DNA from: Flavobacteriaceae bacterium
GTDB lineage: Bacteria > Bacteroidota > Bacteroidia > Flavobacteriales > Flavobacteriaceae
Length of the DNA stretch: 39,241 nucleotides
Assembly (NCBI GenBank): GCA_009693635.1
Contig: SHWW01000010.1
Span: 1 to 39,241, forward strand
Reading direction: 5' to 3'
This document shows positions 18,207 through 26,700 of this stretch, one piece after another. A model generated the notes under the pieces. That model had not been told where the DNA came from. It saw nothing but the letters and a program-made list of their open reading frames with translations, and made no database searches. Position numbers and translations under genes: made by a program. Each line of letters opens with the position of its first letter. Positions within the stretch are counted from its first letter, which is position 1.

Positions 18207-18239
18207 TAGATAGCTGATATCGAAAAATAGCTCCAAAAA
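18207..18239. repeat. Possible degenerate relative of the 36.2 kb repeat
   Basis: The segment GATAGCTG followed by AAAATAGCTCCAAA resembles the tail of the element at 36178-36253 (GAATAGCTGGAAATAGCTCCAAA). No matching stem is recognisable to the left. The rest of this 290-base gap (17997-18286) holds only a short inverted repeat TTACTGA / TCAGTAA (18153-18183) and the terminator of the M3 peptidase gene. Confidence 0.3.
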
Positions 18240-18267
18240 AAAACGACACTCTTTTGAAATGTCATTT
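18236..18267 (-). terminator. Terminator of M3 peptidase gene
   Basis: Imperfect stem AAACGACA / TGTCATTT on either side of an eleven-base loop, about 20 bases downstream of the peptidase stop codon. On the minus strand it is followed by nine T residues. Confidence 0.65.
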
Positions 18268-18286
18268 AACGTATTGTGAGGACTTT

Positions 18287-20416
18287 TTAGTTTCCAATAA
18301 GCCCCGCATTTTTTAAGTACGGTTCTATTTGCATTTCATGACCTATGAAGTCTTTGAAAGCTTGGTTCAAATCGATACTGTTTCCTACTGACAAAATGTA
18401 TTTTCTGAAACGTTCTCCGTTTTCTCTGGTCATTCCTCCATTGGCCTGCATCCAATCGAACGCGTTATAATCTAATGTTTTTGACCACGTATACGCGTAA
18501 TATCCTGAGGAATAACCGCCACTCCAAATGTGTGCAAAATAGGGAGAATGGTATCGGGTTGGGACTTCATTTACTAGCAAACCATATTTTTGTAAGGCTT
18601 CTTTTTCAAATTCCAATGTCGGTTTAAAATCAGCTTCATTTTCGACACTATGCCAAGCCAAATCTAACGTTGCTGCCGCTAATGATTCGGTAACATCGTA
18701 TCCTTTATTGAAAGTTTCTGATTTTTTAATTTTATCAATTAAGGCTTGCGGAATTTCCTCCTTTGTTTGATAATGAATGGCATAATTTTTTAGAATTGTT
18801 TGGTCTAATGCGGCATGTTCATTAATTTGAGAAGGAAATTCAACGTAATCTCTTGGAACAGAAGTTCCAGAAAGCGTTACATATTGTTGGTTTGCAAACA
18901 ATCCGTGAAGCGTGTGTCCAAACTCATGAAACATAGTTGTTACATCGTCAAAACTAATTAATGAAGGTTTCCCATTGGCTGGTTTCGCAAAATTATAAAC
19001 GTTTACAATAACAGGCTTTTGATTTAAATAATGGGATTGATTTACAAAATTATTCATCCATGCACCACCATTTTTATTGTCTCTTGTGTAAAAATCTAGG
19101 TAATAAATTGCCATTGATTTACCATCATTATCGAAAACTTCATAGGCAACAACATCCGAATTATAAACGGGTAAATCTTTTCTTTCCTTGAAAGTGATGC
19201 CGAACATTTGTTTGGCCGCAAAAAATACTCCTTTTTCTAAAACAGTCCTTATTTCAAAGTAGGGTTTTATTTGACTTTCGTCCAAATCGTATTTTGCTTT
19301 ACGTACTTGCTCTGAATAAAAGTTCCAATCCCAAGGTTCTAATTTTAATCCTCCATTTTGTGAATCTATTAAATTCTGAATTTCTTTAACTTCTTCTTTG
19401 GCTTTAACAACAGCTGGTTTTGCAATTTTAGCCAATAAATCCATTGCATTTGCGGGTAATTTCGCCATTTGATCTTGCAGTCTCCAGTCGGAAAAACTAT
19501 TCTTACCCATCAAATTGGCTTTTTGCAAACGCAATTTCGCCATTTTTTCTATAGTTGTTCTCGTATCACCGTCATCATTTTTTTCTGCTCGAGTCCAAGA
19601 AGATTTAAATATTTTTTCTCTTGAAGCTCTGTTCTTAAGACTTTGCAATAAGGGTTGTTGCGTAGTATTTAACAATCCTATTAAATATTTTCCTTCATGA
19701 CCCGCTTCTTTCGCTTTATCTTTTGCTGAAGCAATTTCGTCAACACTCAAACCCTCTAAATCGGGAGCAGTATCAAATAAAACCGCTCCGTTTTTTCGAG
19801 CTGCTAATAATTTATTACCAAATGAAGTTCCTAAACTGGCTAACTCTCCATTGATTTTTTTCATTTTTTCTTTATCAGAATCCGATAAATTGGCTCCAGC
19901 CAATTCAAATTGCTGCAAATAATATTCGGTAAGTTTTTTGTTTTCTCCTTTCAAAGCATTTAAATCCAAGGCTTTAATGCGTTGGTATAATTTGCTATTC
20001 AAATAAATTTTATCATTGTGGGCCGAAAAAATAGGGGAATATTCCTCATCAATTGCTTGTAATGTTGGATTAGTATTCGAACCTGTAAGATTTGAAAAAA
20101 TCCCTGCAGCTCTATTTAAATCAACACCACTAATTTCTATTGCTAAAACAGTGTTTTCAAAAGTAGGTTTGGCAGTATTATTAGCAATTTGTTGAATTTC
20201 TTTATCATGAATTTTTAAACTGTATTCAAAAGCAGGCTTAAAATGTTCGTCTTTAATAAGGTTAAAATGCGGTGCTTGGTACTGTAACGTACTTCTTTGC
20301 AAAAGTGGATTTGTCATAATACTACTAGATTTTTTTGCATTTAGCGATTGAGATTGTGAAGTCACCGCAAATAAAAAGAGTACGCTTGTCACAATTATTT
20401 TTTTACTTAATTCCAT
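18287..20416 (-). CDS. dcp: M3 family metallopeptidase (peptidyl-dipeptidase Dcp-like), exported
   Basis: A 709-residue zinc peptidase with an N-terminal signal peptide (residues about 6-23, IIVTSVLFLFAVTSQSQS). The zinc motif HEFGH begins at His497, inside MFHEFGHTLHGLFA, which is diagnostic for family M3. The C-terminal SGGYSSGYYAYTWSKTLDYNAF segment, which shapes the substrate pocket, is present. Length matches peptidyl-dipeptidase Dcp, which removes C-terminal dipeptides. The signal peptide suggests a periplasmic location. Transcribed alone with a terminator downstream. Oligopeptidase A-type activity is the alternative. Confidence 0.93.
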   Translation of the reverse strand: MELSKKIIVTSVLFLFAVTSQSQSLNAKKSSSIMTNPLLQRSTLQYQAPHFNLIKDEHFKPAFEYSLKIHDKEIQQIANNTAKPTFENTVLAIEISGVDLNRAAGIFSNLTGSNTNPTLQAIDEEYSPIFSAHNDKIYLNSKLYQRIKALDLNALKGENKKLTEYYLQQFELAGANLSDSDKEKMKKINGELASLGTSFGNKLLAARKNGAVLFDTAPDLEGLSVDEIASAKDKAKEAGHEGKYLIGLLNTTQQPLLQSLKNRASREKIFKSSWTRAEKNDDGDTRTTIEKMAKLRLQKANLMGKNSFSDWRLQDQMAKLPANAMDLLAKIAKPAVVKAKEEVKEIQNLIDSQNGGLKLEPWDWNFYSEQVRKAKYDLDESQIKPYFEIRTVLEKGVFFAAKQMFGITFKERKDLPVYNSDVVAYEVFDNDGKSMAIYYLDFYTRDNKNGGAWMNNFVNQSHYLNQKPVIVNVYNFAKPANGKPSLISFDDVTTMFHEFGHTLHGLFANQQYVTLSGTSVPRDYVEFPSQINEHAALDQTILKNYAIHYQTKEEIPQALIDKIKKSETFNKGYDVTESLAAATLDLAWHSVENEADFKPTLEFEKEALQKYGLLVNEVPTRYHSPYFAHIWSGGYSSGYYAYTWSKTLDYNAFDWMQANGGMTRENGERFRKYILSVGNSIDLNQAFKDFIGHEMQIEPYLKNAGLIGN

Positions 20417-20555
20417 AATAATACTGTTTTTTTAGGAGGTATAAAAGTAATAGAAATTATGGAATTAAAAATGGAATTAGATAAATTTGTTTTTATTTGA
20501 AATAAATAGAAGCTTAAAATAATTTGGCACAATTATAAAAACCTATAAAACTTTG

Positions 20556-20563
20556 TACCTTTG
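20556..20563 (+). promoter_or_regulatory. Probable -7 promoter element of trmD
   Basis: TACCTTTG matches TAnnTTTG and ends 21 bases before the trmD start codon. The upstream TTG at 20524 is too far away (29 bases) to be a good -33 element. Confidence 0.5.
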
Positions 20564-20584
20564 TCTCTTTGTACTTAATTATAT

Positions 20585-21262
20585 ATGAGAATAGATATTA
20601 TTACCGTTTTACCAAAATTATTGCAAAGCCCATTTGAGGCTTCGATAATGAAACGCGCTATTGAAAAAGGAATTGTAGAAGTTCATTTTCATAATTTACG
20701 AGATTATACAACCAACAAGCAAAAATCTGTAGATGATTATCCTTTTGGTGGTGGTGCAGGAATGGTGATGACGGTACAACCAATTGACGCTTGTATTACA
20801 CATTTAAAAAGCGAAAGAAGTTACGATGAAATCATATATATGTCGCCTGACGGAGAAACATTGAACCAAAAAATGGCTAATACAATGTCGATGTATGAAA
20901 ATATTATTATCCTTTGTGGACATTATAAAGGCGTAGATCAAAGAGTTCGTGATCATTTTATTACTAAGGAAATTTCAATTGGCGATTATGTTTTGTCTGG
21001 TGGTGAATTAGGCGCTTTGGTTTTATCTGATGCGTTAATTCGATTAATTCCAGGTGTTTTGAGCGATGAAACTTCGGCTTTAACAGATAGTTTTCAAGAC
21101 GGATTATTATCAGGTCCGATATATACTCGCCCCGCAGATTATAAAGGTTGGAAAGTCCCAGATGTTTTAACTAGTGGAAACTTTGCTAAAATTGACAAAT
21201 GGCGGGACGAAAAGGCATATGAACATACTAAAAATCGACGTCCAGATTTACTTGAAGAATAA
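20585..21262 (+). CDS. trmD: tRNA (guanine37-N1)-methyltransferase
   Basis: Methylates G37 of tRNAs using S-adenosylmethionine, preventing frameshifting. The 225-residue length is normal. SPOUT-fold signatures are visible: [10 protein letters not shown] near residue 58, the cofactor-binding [12 protein letters not shown], and the trefoil-knot segment [15 protein letters not shown]. The C-terminal region [20 protein letters not shown] carries the family's tRNA-recognition elements. It is followed by rplS, as in many bacteria, but here 160 bases and an apparent promoter separate the two genes. Confidence 0.97.
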   Translation: MRIDIITVLPKLLQSPFEASIMKRAIEKGIVEVHFHNLRDYTTNKQKSVDDYPFGGGAGMVMTVQPIDACITHLKSERSYDEIIYMSPDGETLNQKMANTMSMYENIIILCGHYKGVDQRVRDHFITKEISIGDYVLSGGELGALVLSDALIRLIPGVLSDETSALTDSFQDGLLSGPIYTRPADYKGWKVPDVLTSGNFAKIDKWRDEKAYEHTKNRRPDLLEE

Positions 21263-21303
21263 AAATTATTTTAAATTTTAAATGAAAACACAACATGTCA
21301 AAT

Positions 21304-21328
21304 AATTTATAATTTATAATTTATAATT
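21304..21328. repeat. Short AT-rich tandem repeat upstream of rplS
   Basis: Three and a half copies of the 7-mer AATTTAT, just upstream of the probable rplS promoter. It may act as an AT-rich upstream element or may simply be a simple-sequence tract. Confidence 0.5.
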
Positions 21329-21341
21329 CAAAATAATTATT

Positions 21342-21349
21342 TACTTTTG
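21342..21349 (+). promoter_or_regulatory. Probable -7 promoter element of rplS
   Basis: TACTTTTG matches TAnnTTTG. A start site a few bases downstream would give a leader of about 65 bases before the rplS ATG. No clear -33 TTG is seen; AT-rich repeats lie in that position. Confidence 0.5.
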
Positions 21350-21354
21350 CACTC

Positions 21355-21420
21355 ACATTTGACTAACCTCTGGCGAAATCCGCGAATGTTGCTCCGATTT
21401 AAAACCATAATTAAAAATTA
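21355..21420 (+). ncRNA. Candidate ribosomal-protein leader for rplS
   Basis: The stretch between the putative promoter and the rplS start is markedly more GC-rich than its surroundings (CCTCTGGCGAAATCCGCG). It can fold as an outer stem ACATT (21355-21359) with AATGT (21385-21389) around an inner stem GCG/CGC (21373-21383), or alternatively pair AAATC (21376-21380) with GATTT (21396-21400). Autoregulatory L19 leaders are known from several bacterial groups, including, as I recall, Flavobacteria. Assignment here rests on position and composition only. Confidence 0.45.
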
Positions 21421-21422
21421 TC

Positions 21423-21773
21423 ATGGCAGATTTAATGAAATTCGTTAAAGACGAATTTGTAACAAAAAAAGAATTCCCTATATTTGGAGCTGGAGACACA
21501 ATCACAGTTTACTACGAAATTAAAGAGGGTGAAAAAACAAGAACTCAGTTTTTTAAAGGGGTTGTTATTCAAAGAAGAGGTTCTGGAAATACAGAAACTT
21601 TTACTATTCGTAAGATGTCAGGTGCAATTGGAGTTGAGCGTATCTTCCCAGTAAACTTGCCTGCTTTACAAAAAATTGAAATCAACAAAAAAGGTGCTGT
21701 TCGTAGAGCTCGCATCTATTACTTTAGAGAGCTTACTGGTAAAAAAGCAAAAATTAAAGATAAAAGAAGATAG
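21423..21773 (+). CDS. rplS: 50S ribosomal protein L19
   Basis: A 116-residue ribosomal protein bL19, which sits at the interface between the large and small subunits. Diagnostic segments: FGAGDTITVYYEIKEGEKTR, FKGVVIQRRGSGNTETFTIR, GVERIFPVNLP and the basic C-terminal RRARIYYFRELTGKKAKIKDK. Complete and normal in length. It is followed by a strong intrinsic terminator and preceded by a GC-rich leader, which together suggest autonomous, possibly feedback-controlled, expression separate from trmD. Confidence 0.98.
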   Translation: MADLMKFVKDEFVTKKEFPIFGAGDTITVYYEIKEGEKTRTQFFKGVVIQRRGSGNTETFTIRKMSGAIGVERIFPVNLPALQKIEINKKGAVRRARIYYFRELTGKKAKIKDKRR

Positions 21774-21790
21774 GCTTACTGTCTCTTTAC

Positions 21791-21825
21791 AAAAAAATCT
21801 CAACATTGTTGGGATTTTTTTTTTG
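21791..21825 (+). terminator. Terminator of rplS
   Basis: Stem ATCTCAAC / GTTGGGAT (one G-U pair) with a three-base loop followed by ten T residues, 20 bases after the rplS stop. Confidence 0.88.
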
Positions 21826-21936
21826 TAAAAAATAATGCTTAAATTAAATTTTTATCAATATAAATCTAGTTCTTTAAGAATTTCATAAATCAATCGTTAT
21901 TGCTTTTAATATAATTACATTTACTGATGAATGTAT

Positions 21937-21944
21937 TATATTTG
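21937..21944 (+). promoter_or_regulatory. Probable -7 promoter element of icd
   Basis: TATATTTG matching TAnnTTTG, 37 bases upstream of the ATG at 21982. Its position inside the longest reading frame supports the shorter start of icd. Confidence 0.5.
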
Positions 21945-21981
21945 TAGACTAAAAATTTTAAAAATAAAAACTTACATAAAA

Positions 21982-23205
21982 ATGACAAAAATTAAAGTAG
22001 TCAATCCAGTAGTTGAATTGGATGGCGATGAAATGACACGAATTATTTGGACTTTTATCAAAGAAAAATTAATACTTCCTTATTTAGATTTAGATATTAA
22101 ATATTACGATTTAGGAATCGAAAACCGCGAAGCTACTGAAGACCAAGTCACAATTGATTCAGCAGAAGCTATAAAAAAATACAATGTTGGCATTAAATGC
22201 GCCACCATAACTCCAGATGAAGAACGCGTGAAAGAATTTAATCTTTCAAAAATGTGGAAATCTCCAAACGGAACCATCAGAAACATTGTTGGCGGCACCG
22301 TTTTCCGTGAGCCAATTATCATGCGCAACGTACCGAGATATGTTCAAGGGTGGACAAAACCAATCGTAATTGGTCGTCACGCTTTTGGTGATCAATACAA
22401 AGCTACTGATACGGTTATCAAAGGAAAAGGAAAATTAACAATGACTTTCGTTCCTGAAGAAGGCGATACGCATACATGGGAAGTATATGATTTTGATGGT
22501 AATGGCGTTGCTATGGCAATGTACAACACAGATGAAAGTATATTCGGATTTGCACATTCTTCATTCCAAATGGCATTGACTAAAAAATGGCCTTTATATC
22601 TTTCAACAAAAAACACCATTTTGAAAGCATATGACGGTCGTTTCAAAGATATTTTCGAAGAAGTGTATCAAGCTTGCTACAAAGCTGAATTTGAAAAAGT
22701 TGGAATAACTTACGAGCATCGATTAATTGACGATATGGTAGCTTCAGTAATGAAATGGAGTGGCGGATTTGTTTGGGCTTGTAAAAACTACGATGGCGAT
22801 GTTCAATCGGATACCGTTGCACAAGGATTTGGTTCGTTAGGATTAATGACTTCTGTACTGGTAACTCCTGATGGAAAAACTGTTGAAGCAGAAGCAGCTC
22901 ACGGAACCGTAACTCGTCATTTTAGAGAACACCAAAAAGGAAGAGCGACTTCAACAAACCCAATTGCAAGTATTTTTGCTTGGACAAGAGGTTTAGAACA
23001 TAGAGGTAAGTTAGATGAAAATCAAGCGTTAATTGATTTTTGTCATATCTTGGAACAAGTTTGTATTGACACAGTCGAAAGTGGAAAAATGACCAAAGAT
23101 TTGGCTGTTTTAATTTATGAAGACAAAATTACTCCCGATAATTATTTAACAACTGAAGGTTTCTTGGCTGCAATTCAAGAGAATTTGGATAACAAGTTGG
23201 CATAA
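21982..23205 (+). CDS. icd: NADP-dependent isocitrate dehydrogenase, eukaryote-like type
   Basis: Converts isocitrate to 2-oxoglutarate with NADPH formation. I place the start at 21982 (protein [20 protein letters not shown]); the frame is open 17 codons further upstream, but those encode nothing conserved and overlap a -7 promoter element. The resulting 407-residue protein belongs to the homodimeric type shared with mitochondrial and cytosolic eukaryotic IDHs, not the E. coli Icd type. Substrate-site segments [13 protein letters not shown] and [14 protein letters not shown] are intact, as is the NADP-binding HGTVTRH. It ends in a strong terminator and stands alone. Confidence 0.95.
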   Translation: MTKIKVVNPVVELDGDEMTRIIWTFIKEKLILPYLDLDIKYYDLGIENREATEDQVTIDSAEAIKKYNVGIKCATITPDEERVKEFNLSKMWKSPNGTIRNIVGGTVFREPIIMRNVPRYVQGWTKPIVIGRHAFGDQYKATDTVIKGKGKLTMTFVPEEGDTHTWEVYDFDGNGVAMAMYNTDESIFGFAHSSFQMALTKKWPLYLSTKNTILKAYDGRFKDIFEEVYQACYKAEFEKVGITYEHRLIDDMVASVMKWSGGFVWACKNYDGDVQSDTVAQGFGSLGLMTSVLVTPDGKTVEAEAAHGTVTRHFREHQKGRATSTNPIASIFAWTRGLEHRGKLDENQALIDFCHILEQVCIDTVESGKMTKDLAVLIYEDKITPDNYLTTEGFLAAIQENLDNKLA

Positions 23206-23229
23206 ATATTAGAAGATTATTATTTTATA

Positions 23230-23261
23230 AAAACTGTCTCCCAACTGGTTGACGGTTTTTT
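23230..23261 (+). terminator. Terminator of icd
   Basis: Stem AAAACTGTC / GACGGTTTT (one G-U pair) with a twelve-base loop and a trailing T run, 24 bases after the icd stop. Confidence 0.8.
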
Positions 23262-23374
23262 ATTTGGTAATTTCATTAGCAAACTTATACTAGAGCATTC
23301 TTAACAATAGATTAACATTTGATTATGCAACTAATTATATATAAATTTAGCACTTTTGAACTTAATTTTATACT

Positions 23375-25750
23375 ATGATTTCTAAGAAAATTATTGCGGT
23401 ATTTATTTTATTATTTTCATTCATTTATAACGGTTTTGCTCAAGAAAAAGTTACTCTAAGTGGTGTTATTTCTGCTTCAAATAGTAATGAAACAATAATT
23501 GGTGTTAATATTGGAATTCCAACAATTAAAGCTTATACCATTTCCAATGAATACGGTTTTTATTCAATTACGATTCCAAAAGGAAACTATAAAATCAACA
23601 TTAGTTCAATTGGTTTTCAAACAAAAGAAGTTACACTAGATTTAAACAAAAACACGAATTACAATTTTTCCTTAATTGAAAGTGGCGAAGAATTACAAGA
23701 GGTTGTCATCACGGAAAAAAAGATAGCAAATACACAAAAAGCAGAAATGAGTGTGAACAAACTCTCGATTACAACCATTAAAAAAATGCCTGTAGTTTTA
23801 GGAGAAGTTGATGTTTTAAAATCAATTTTATTGATTCCAGGAGTAACAAATGCTGGTGAAGGCGCATCTGGATTCAATGTTCGAGGTGGCGGAGCTGATC
23901 AGAATTTAATTCTTTTAGACGAAGCTACAATTTTTAATTCCTCACACGTATTTGGTTTATTCTCGGTTTTTAATCCAGATGCAATCAAAGATTTAAAGTT
24001 ATATAAAGGTGGAATTCCTTCTCGTTTTGGAGGAAGAGCAAGTTCGGTTTTGGATATTTATCAGAAAGATGGAAACTCGAAAAACTATAATGTTAATGGT
24101 GGAATTGGTTTGATATCAAGTCGCCTTTTAGTTGAAGGTCCGCTTGTAAAAGAAAAAGGCTCATTCATAATTGCGGGAAGAGGTTCGTACGCCCATTTGT
24201 TTTTGAAACTTACAGAAAACAAAAACTCTGCTTATTTTTATGATTTAAATACCAAACTTAATTACAAACTCAACAAAAATAATAGTTTGTTTGTTTCAGG
24301 GTATTTTGGTCGTGATGTTTTTAATTTAGCAGGGAGTTTTACCAACATCTATGGAAATGCCACATCAAATCTAAGATGGAATCACTTGTTTTCAGATAAA
24401 TTATTTTCTAATCTTTCCATGATTTATAGTGATTATTATTACGGTCTACAATTGGATTTCATAGGTTTCAAATACGACTCTGGAATCAAAAACTACAATC
24501 TCAAATATGATTTTAAAAACTATATTACTGATAAAATCAAGTTGAATTACGGTATTAATTCTATTTATTACGATTTTAATCCTGGCTCTATAAGTCCTAC
24601 AACGATTGAATCAGGAATAAATTACAAGCAATTAGAAAAAAAATATGCGTTTGAGCCTTCTGTTTATCTTGAAGCTGAACATAAAATTACTGATAAATTA
24701 GAATTAATGTACGGCTTTCGATACAGTCAATTTTACAGATTGGGTGCGTCAAAAGTGAATTTATACCAAAATAATGAAGCTGTTACGTTCAATAATGATT
24801 TAAAAATATACGAGAAAGGAATCCCAATTGAAAAGAAATACTACAGCTCTAACAAAGTAATTGCTTCATTCGATAATTTTGAACCACGGTTTTCAGCATC
24901 CTATTCATTGGATAAAAATCAATCTATAAAAGCGAGTTACAACCGAATGACACAGTATTTACAATTAATTTCCAACACGTCCTCTCCTACTCCTTTGGAT
25001 GTTTGGACGCCAAGTGATTCCTATATAAAACCACAAATTGCAGACCAAATTGCCTTCGGATATTTCAAGAATTTCAATGATGATGGGTATTCTTTAGAGG
25101 TAGAAACGTTCTACAAAAAGGTGAAAAATAGAATTGATTATATCGACGGAGCTAATTTAATTGCCAACGAAGCATTGGAACAAATCATTCTAAACGGGCA
25201 ATTGAGATCTTACGGATTAGAAGTATTATTACGAAAAAATGCAGGAAAATTGAACGGTTGGATTGCTTATACGCTTTCTCGTTCCGAACAAAGAACACCT
25301 GGCAGAACGGCAAGTGAAATAGGAATAAATTACGGAAATTGGTACCGCTCAACTTATGATAAATTACATAATATTGCAGTAACAGGATACTACAATTGGA
25401 ATAAAAAATGGTCATTTGGCGCTAATTTTACCTTGCAAACTGGCCAACCCGTTACTTATCCAAACGGACAATACCAATACCAGGGAATTACCGTTCCGAG
25501 TTATGGTTTGCGTAATGAAAATAAATTGCCAACTTACCACCACTTAGACATTTCAGCAACTTACACACCAAAACCACTTAAGAAAAAAGGATGGCAGGGA
25601 GAATGGGTTTTCAGTGTTTACAACCTCTACAACCGACAAAATGCGGCTTCCATAAGTTTCCGACAAAACGATATGTCCGGAAGTAATGAGGCGGTTCGAT
25701 TTTCAATTTTTGGCGCAGTTCCTGCGGTGAGTTATAATTTCAAATTCTAA
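23375..25750 (+). CDS. TonB-dependent outer-membrane receptor with carboxypeptidase-regulatory-like domain
   Basis: A 791-residue outer-membrane receptor. After a signal peptide ending at GFAQ (residues 1-22) comes a carboxypeptidase-regulatory-like beta domain (about 27-110), then the plug (GASGFNVRGGGADQNLILLD, PDAIKDLKLYKGGIPSRFGGR), then a 22-strand-type barrel ending in the aromatic C-terminal strand VPAVSYNFKF. Such receptors take up large or scarce substrates using TonB energy. The gene after it, four bases downstream, encodes a DUF4249 lipoprotein, a pairing frequent in Bacteroidota. The transported substrate cannot be read from sequence. Confidence 0.93.
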   Translation: MISKKIIAVFILLFSFIYNGFAQEKVTLSGVISASNSNETIIGVNIGIPTIKAYTISNEYGFYSITIPKGNYKINISSIGFQTKEVTLDLNKNTNYNFSLIESGEELQEVVITEKKIANTQKAEMSVNKLSITTIKKMPVVLGEVDVLKSILLIPGVTNAGEGASGFNVRGGGADQNLILLDEATIFNSSHVFGLFSVFNPDAIKDLKLYKGGIPSRFGGRASSVLDIYQKDGNSKNYNVNGGIGLISSRLLVEGPLVKEKGSFIIAGRGSYAHLFLKLTENKNSAYFYDLNTKLNYKLNKNNSLFVSGYFGRDVFNLAGSFTNIYGNATSNLRWNHLFSDKLFSNLSMIYSDYYYGLQLDFIGFKYDSGIKNYNLKYDFKNYITDKIKLNYGINSIYYDFNPGSISPTTIESGINYKQLEKKYAFEPSVYLEAEHKITDKLELMYGFRYSQFYRLGASKVNLYQNNEAVTFNNDLKIYEKGIPIEKKYYSSNKVIASFDNFEPRFSASYSLDKNQSIKASYNRMTQYLQLISNTSSPTPLDVWTPSDSYIKPQIADQIAFGYFKNFNDDGYSLEVETFYKKVKNRIDYIDGANLIANEALEQIILNGQLRSYGLEVLLRKNAGKLNGWIAYTLSRSEQRTPGRTASEIGINYGNWYRSTYDKLHNIAVTGYYNWNKKWSFGANFTLQTGQPVTYPNGQYQYQGITVPSYGLRNENKLPTYHHLDISATYTPKPLKKKGWQGEWVFSVYNLYNRQNAASISFRQNDMSGSNEAVRFSIFGAVPAVSYNFKF

Positions 25751-25754
25751 AACC

Positions 25755-26576
25755 ATGAAAAAATTACAACTATATTTCATTATTTTATCTACAATTATTC
25801 TTTCAAGCTGCGAGAAAGTAATTGATGTTGATTTGAACACAATGTCACCAAAACTAGTAATTGACGCCTCTATAAAATGGCAAAAAGGAACGGTTGGAAA
25901 TCAGCAAACTATTAAATTATCAACAACAACTTCGTACTATAACAATCAAATTACAACTGTTTCTGCCGCAACTGTTTTCATTACTGACGCTTCAAATAAT
26001 GTCTTCAATTTTGTGGAAACTGCAGGGACTGGAAACTACATCTGCACAAATTTTGCACCAGTTTTAAACGGAAATTACGTTCTTATGGTAGTTTTAAATG
26101 GAGAAACCTATACTGCAACCGAAACTCTAAAACCAGTACCCATAATTAATTCTATTGCACAAATTGACAATGCTGGATTTTCGGGAAAAGATATCGAAAT
26201 AAAGACTTTTTATACTGATAACGGCACAACTGACGACTATTATTTATTTAAATTTAAACCAAGTTTCACTGCTATTCCAATTTATTTTTTACAAGAAGAC
26301 CGAAATTTTCAAGGAAATCAAATTTTTGGTTTGTATCGTAGTGAGGAGTTAAAACCGGGGCAAACTTTTGGAGTCACACTTTCGGGAATCTCAAAACAAT
26401 ACTACAATTATATGCAAATCTTGGTTAGCATTGCTGGAAATAGCAGCGGAAGTCCTTTCCAATCGCCATCTGCAACCGTACGCGGGAATATTATTAACGC
26501 CACATCAGAAGCCAATTACCCTCTTGGATATTTCAGTTTATCCGAACAAGATAGTAGGAATTATATTGTGAATTAG
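25755..26576 (+). CDS. DUF4249 lipoprotein, partner of the TonB-dependent receptor
   Basis: A 273-residue lipoprotein with lipobox LSSC (Cys19), followed by the DUF4249 start EKVIDVDLNTMSPKLVIDAS and beta-rich repeats. It begins four bases after the receptor stop codon, so the two are co-transcribed. DUF4249 proteins commonly accompany this receptor type and are presumed to be surface or periplasm-facing accessory lipoproteins. That is inference from context; the binding activity is unknown. The two genes share a bidirectional hairpin terminator with the convergent gene that follows. Confidence 0.88.
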   Translation: MKKLQLYFIILSTIILSSCEKVIDVDLNTMSPKLVIDASIKWQKGTVGNQQTIKLSTTTSYYNNQITTVSAATVFITDASNNVFNFVETAGTGNYICTNFAPVLNGNYVLMVVLNGETYTATETLKPVPIINSIAQIDNAGFSGKDIEIKTFYTDNGTTDDYYLFKFKPSFTAIPIYFLQEDRNFQGNQIFGLYRSEELKPGQTFGVTLSGISKQYYNYMQILVSIAGNSSGSPFQSPSATVRGNIINATSEANYPLGYFSLSEQDSRNYIVN

Positions 26577-26649
26577 TAGATATTTTAGGAATCTCGGATG
26601 AAGGATGGTAGCGTTCAGCCTAAAACGAATTTTTCAAGGGGCATGCACA

Positions 26650-26679
26650 AAAACACCAATCAATTACGATTGGTGTTTT
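26650..26679. terminator. Bidirectional terminator between convergent genes
   Basis: Perfect stem AAAACACCAATC / GATTGGTGTTTT with a six-base loop between the DUF4249 gene (plus) and the leftward gene ending at 26701. A- and T-rich flanks allow it to act in either direction. Confidence 0.8.
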
Positions 26680-26700
26680 CAATTATCTTTCGATTTACAA

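Noticed and set aside
21931..21981. Upstream extension of icd (MYYICRLK...)
   Set aside because: It overlaps a -7 promoter element and does not resemble the IDH N-terminus; the ATG at 21982 gives the standard protein.
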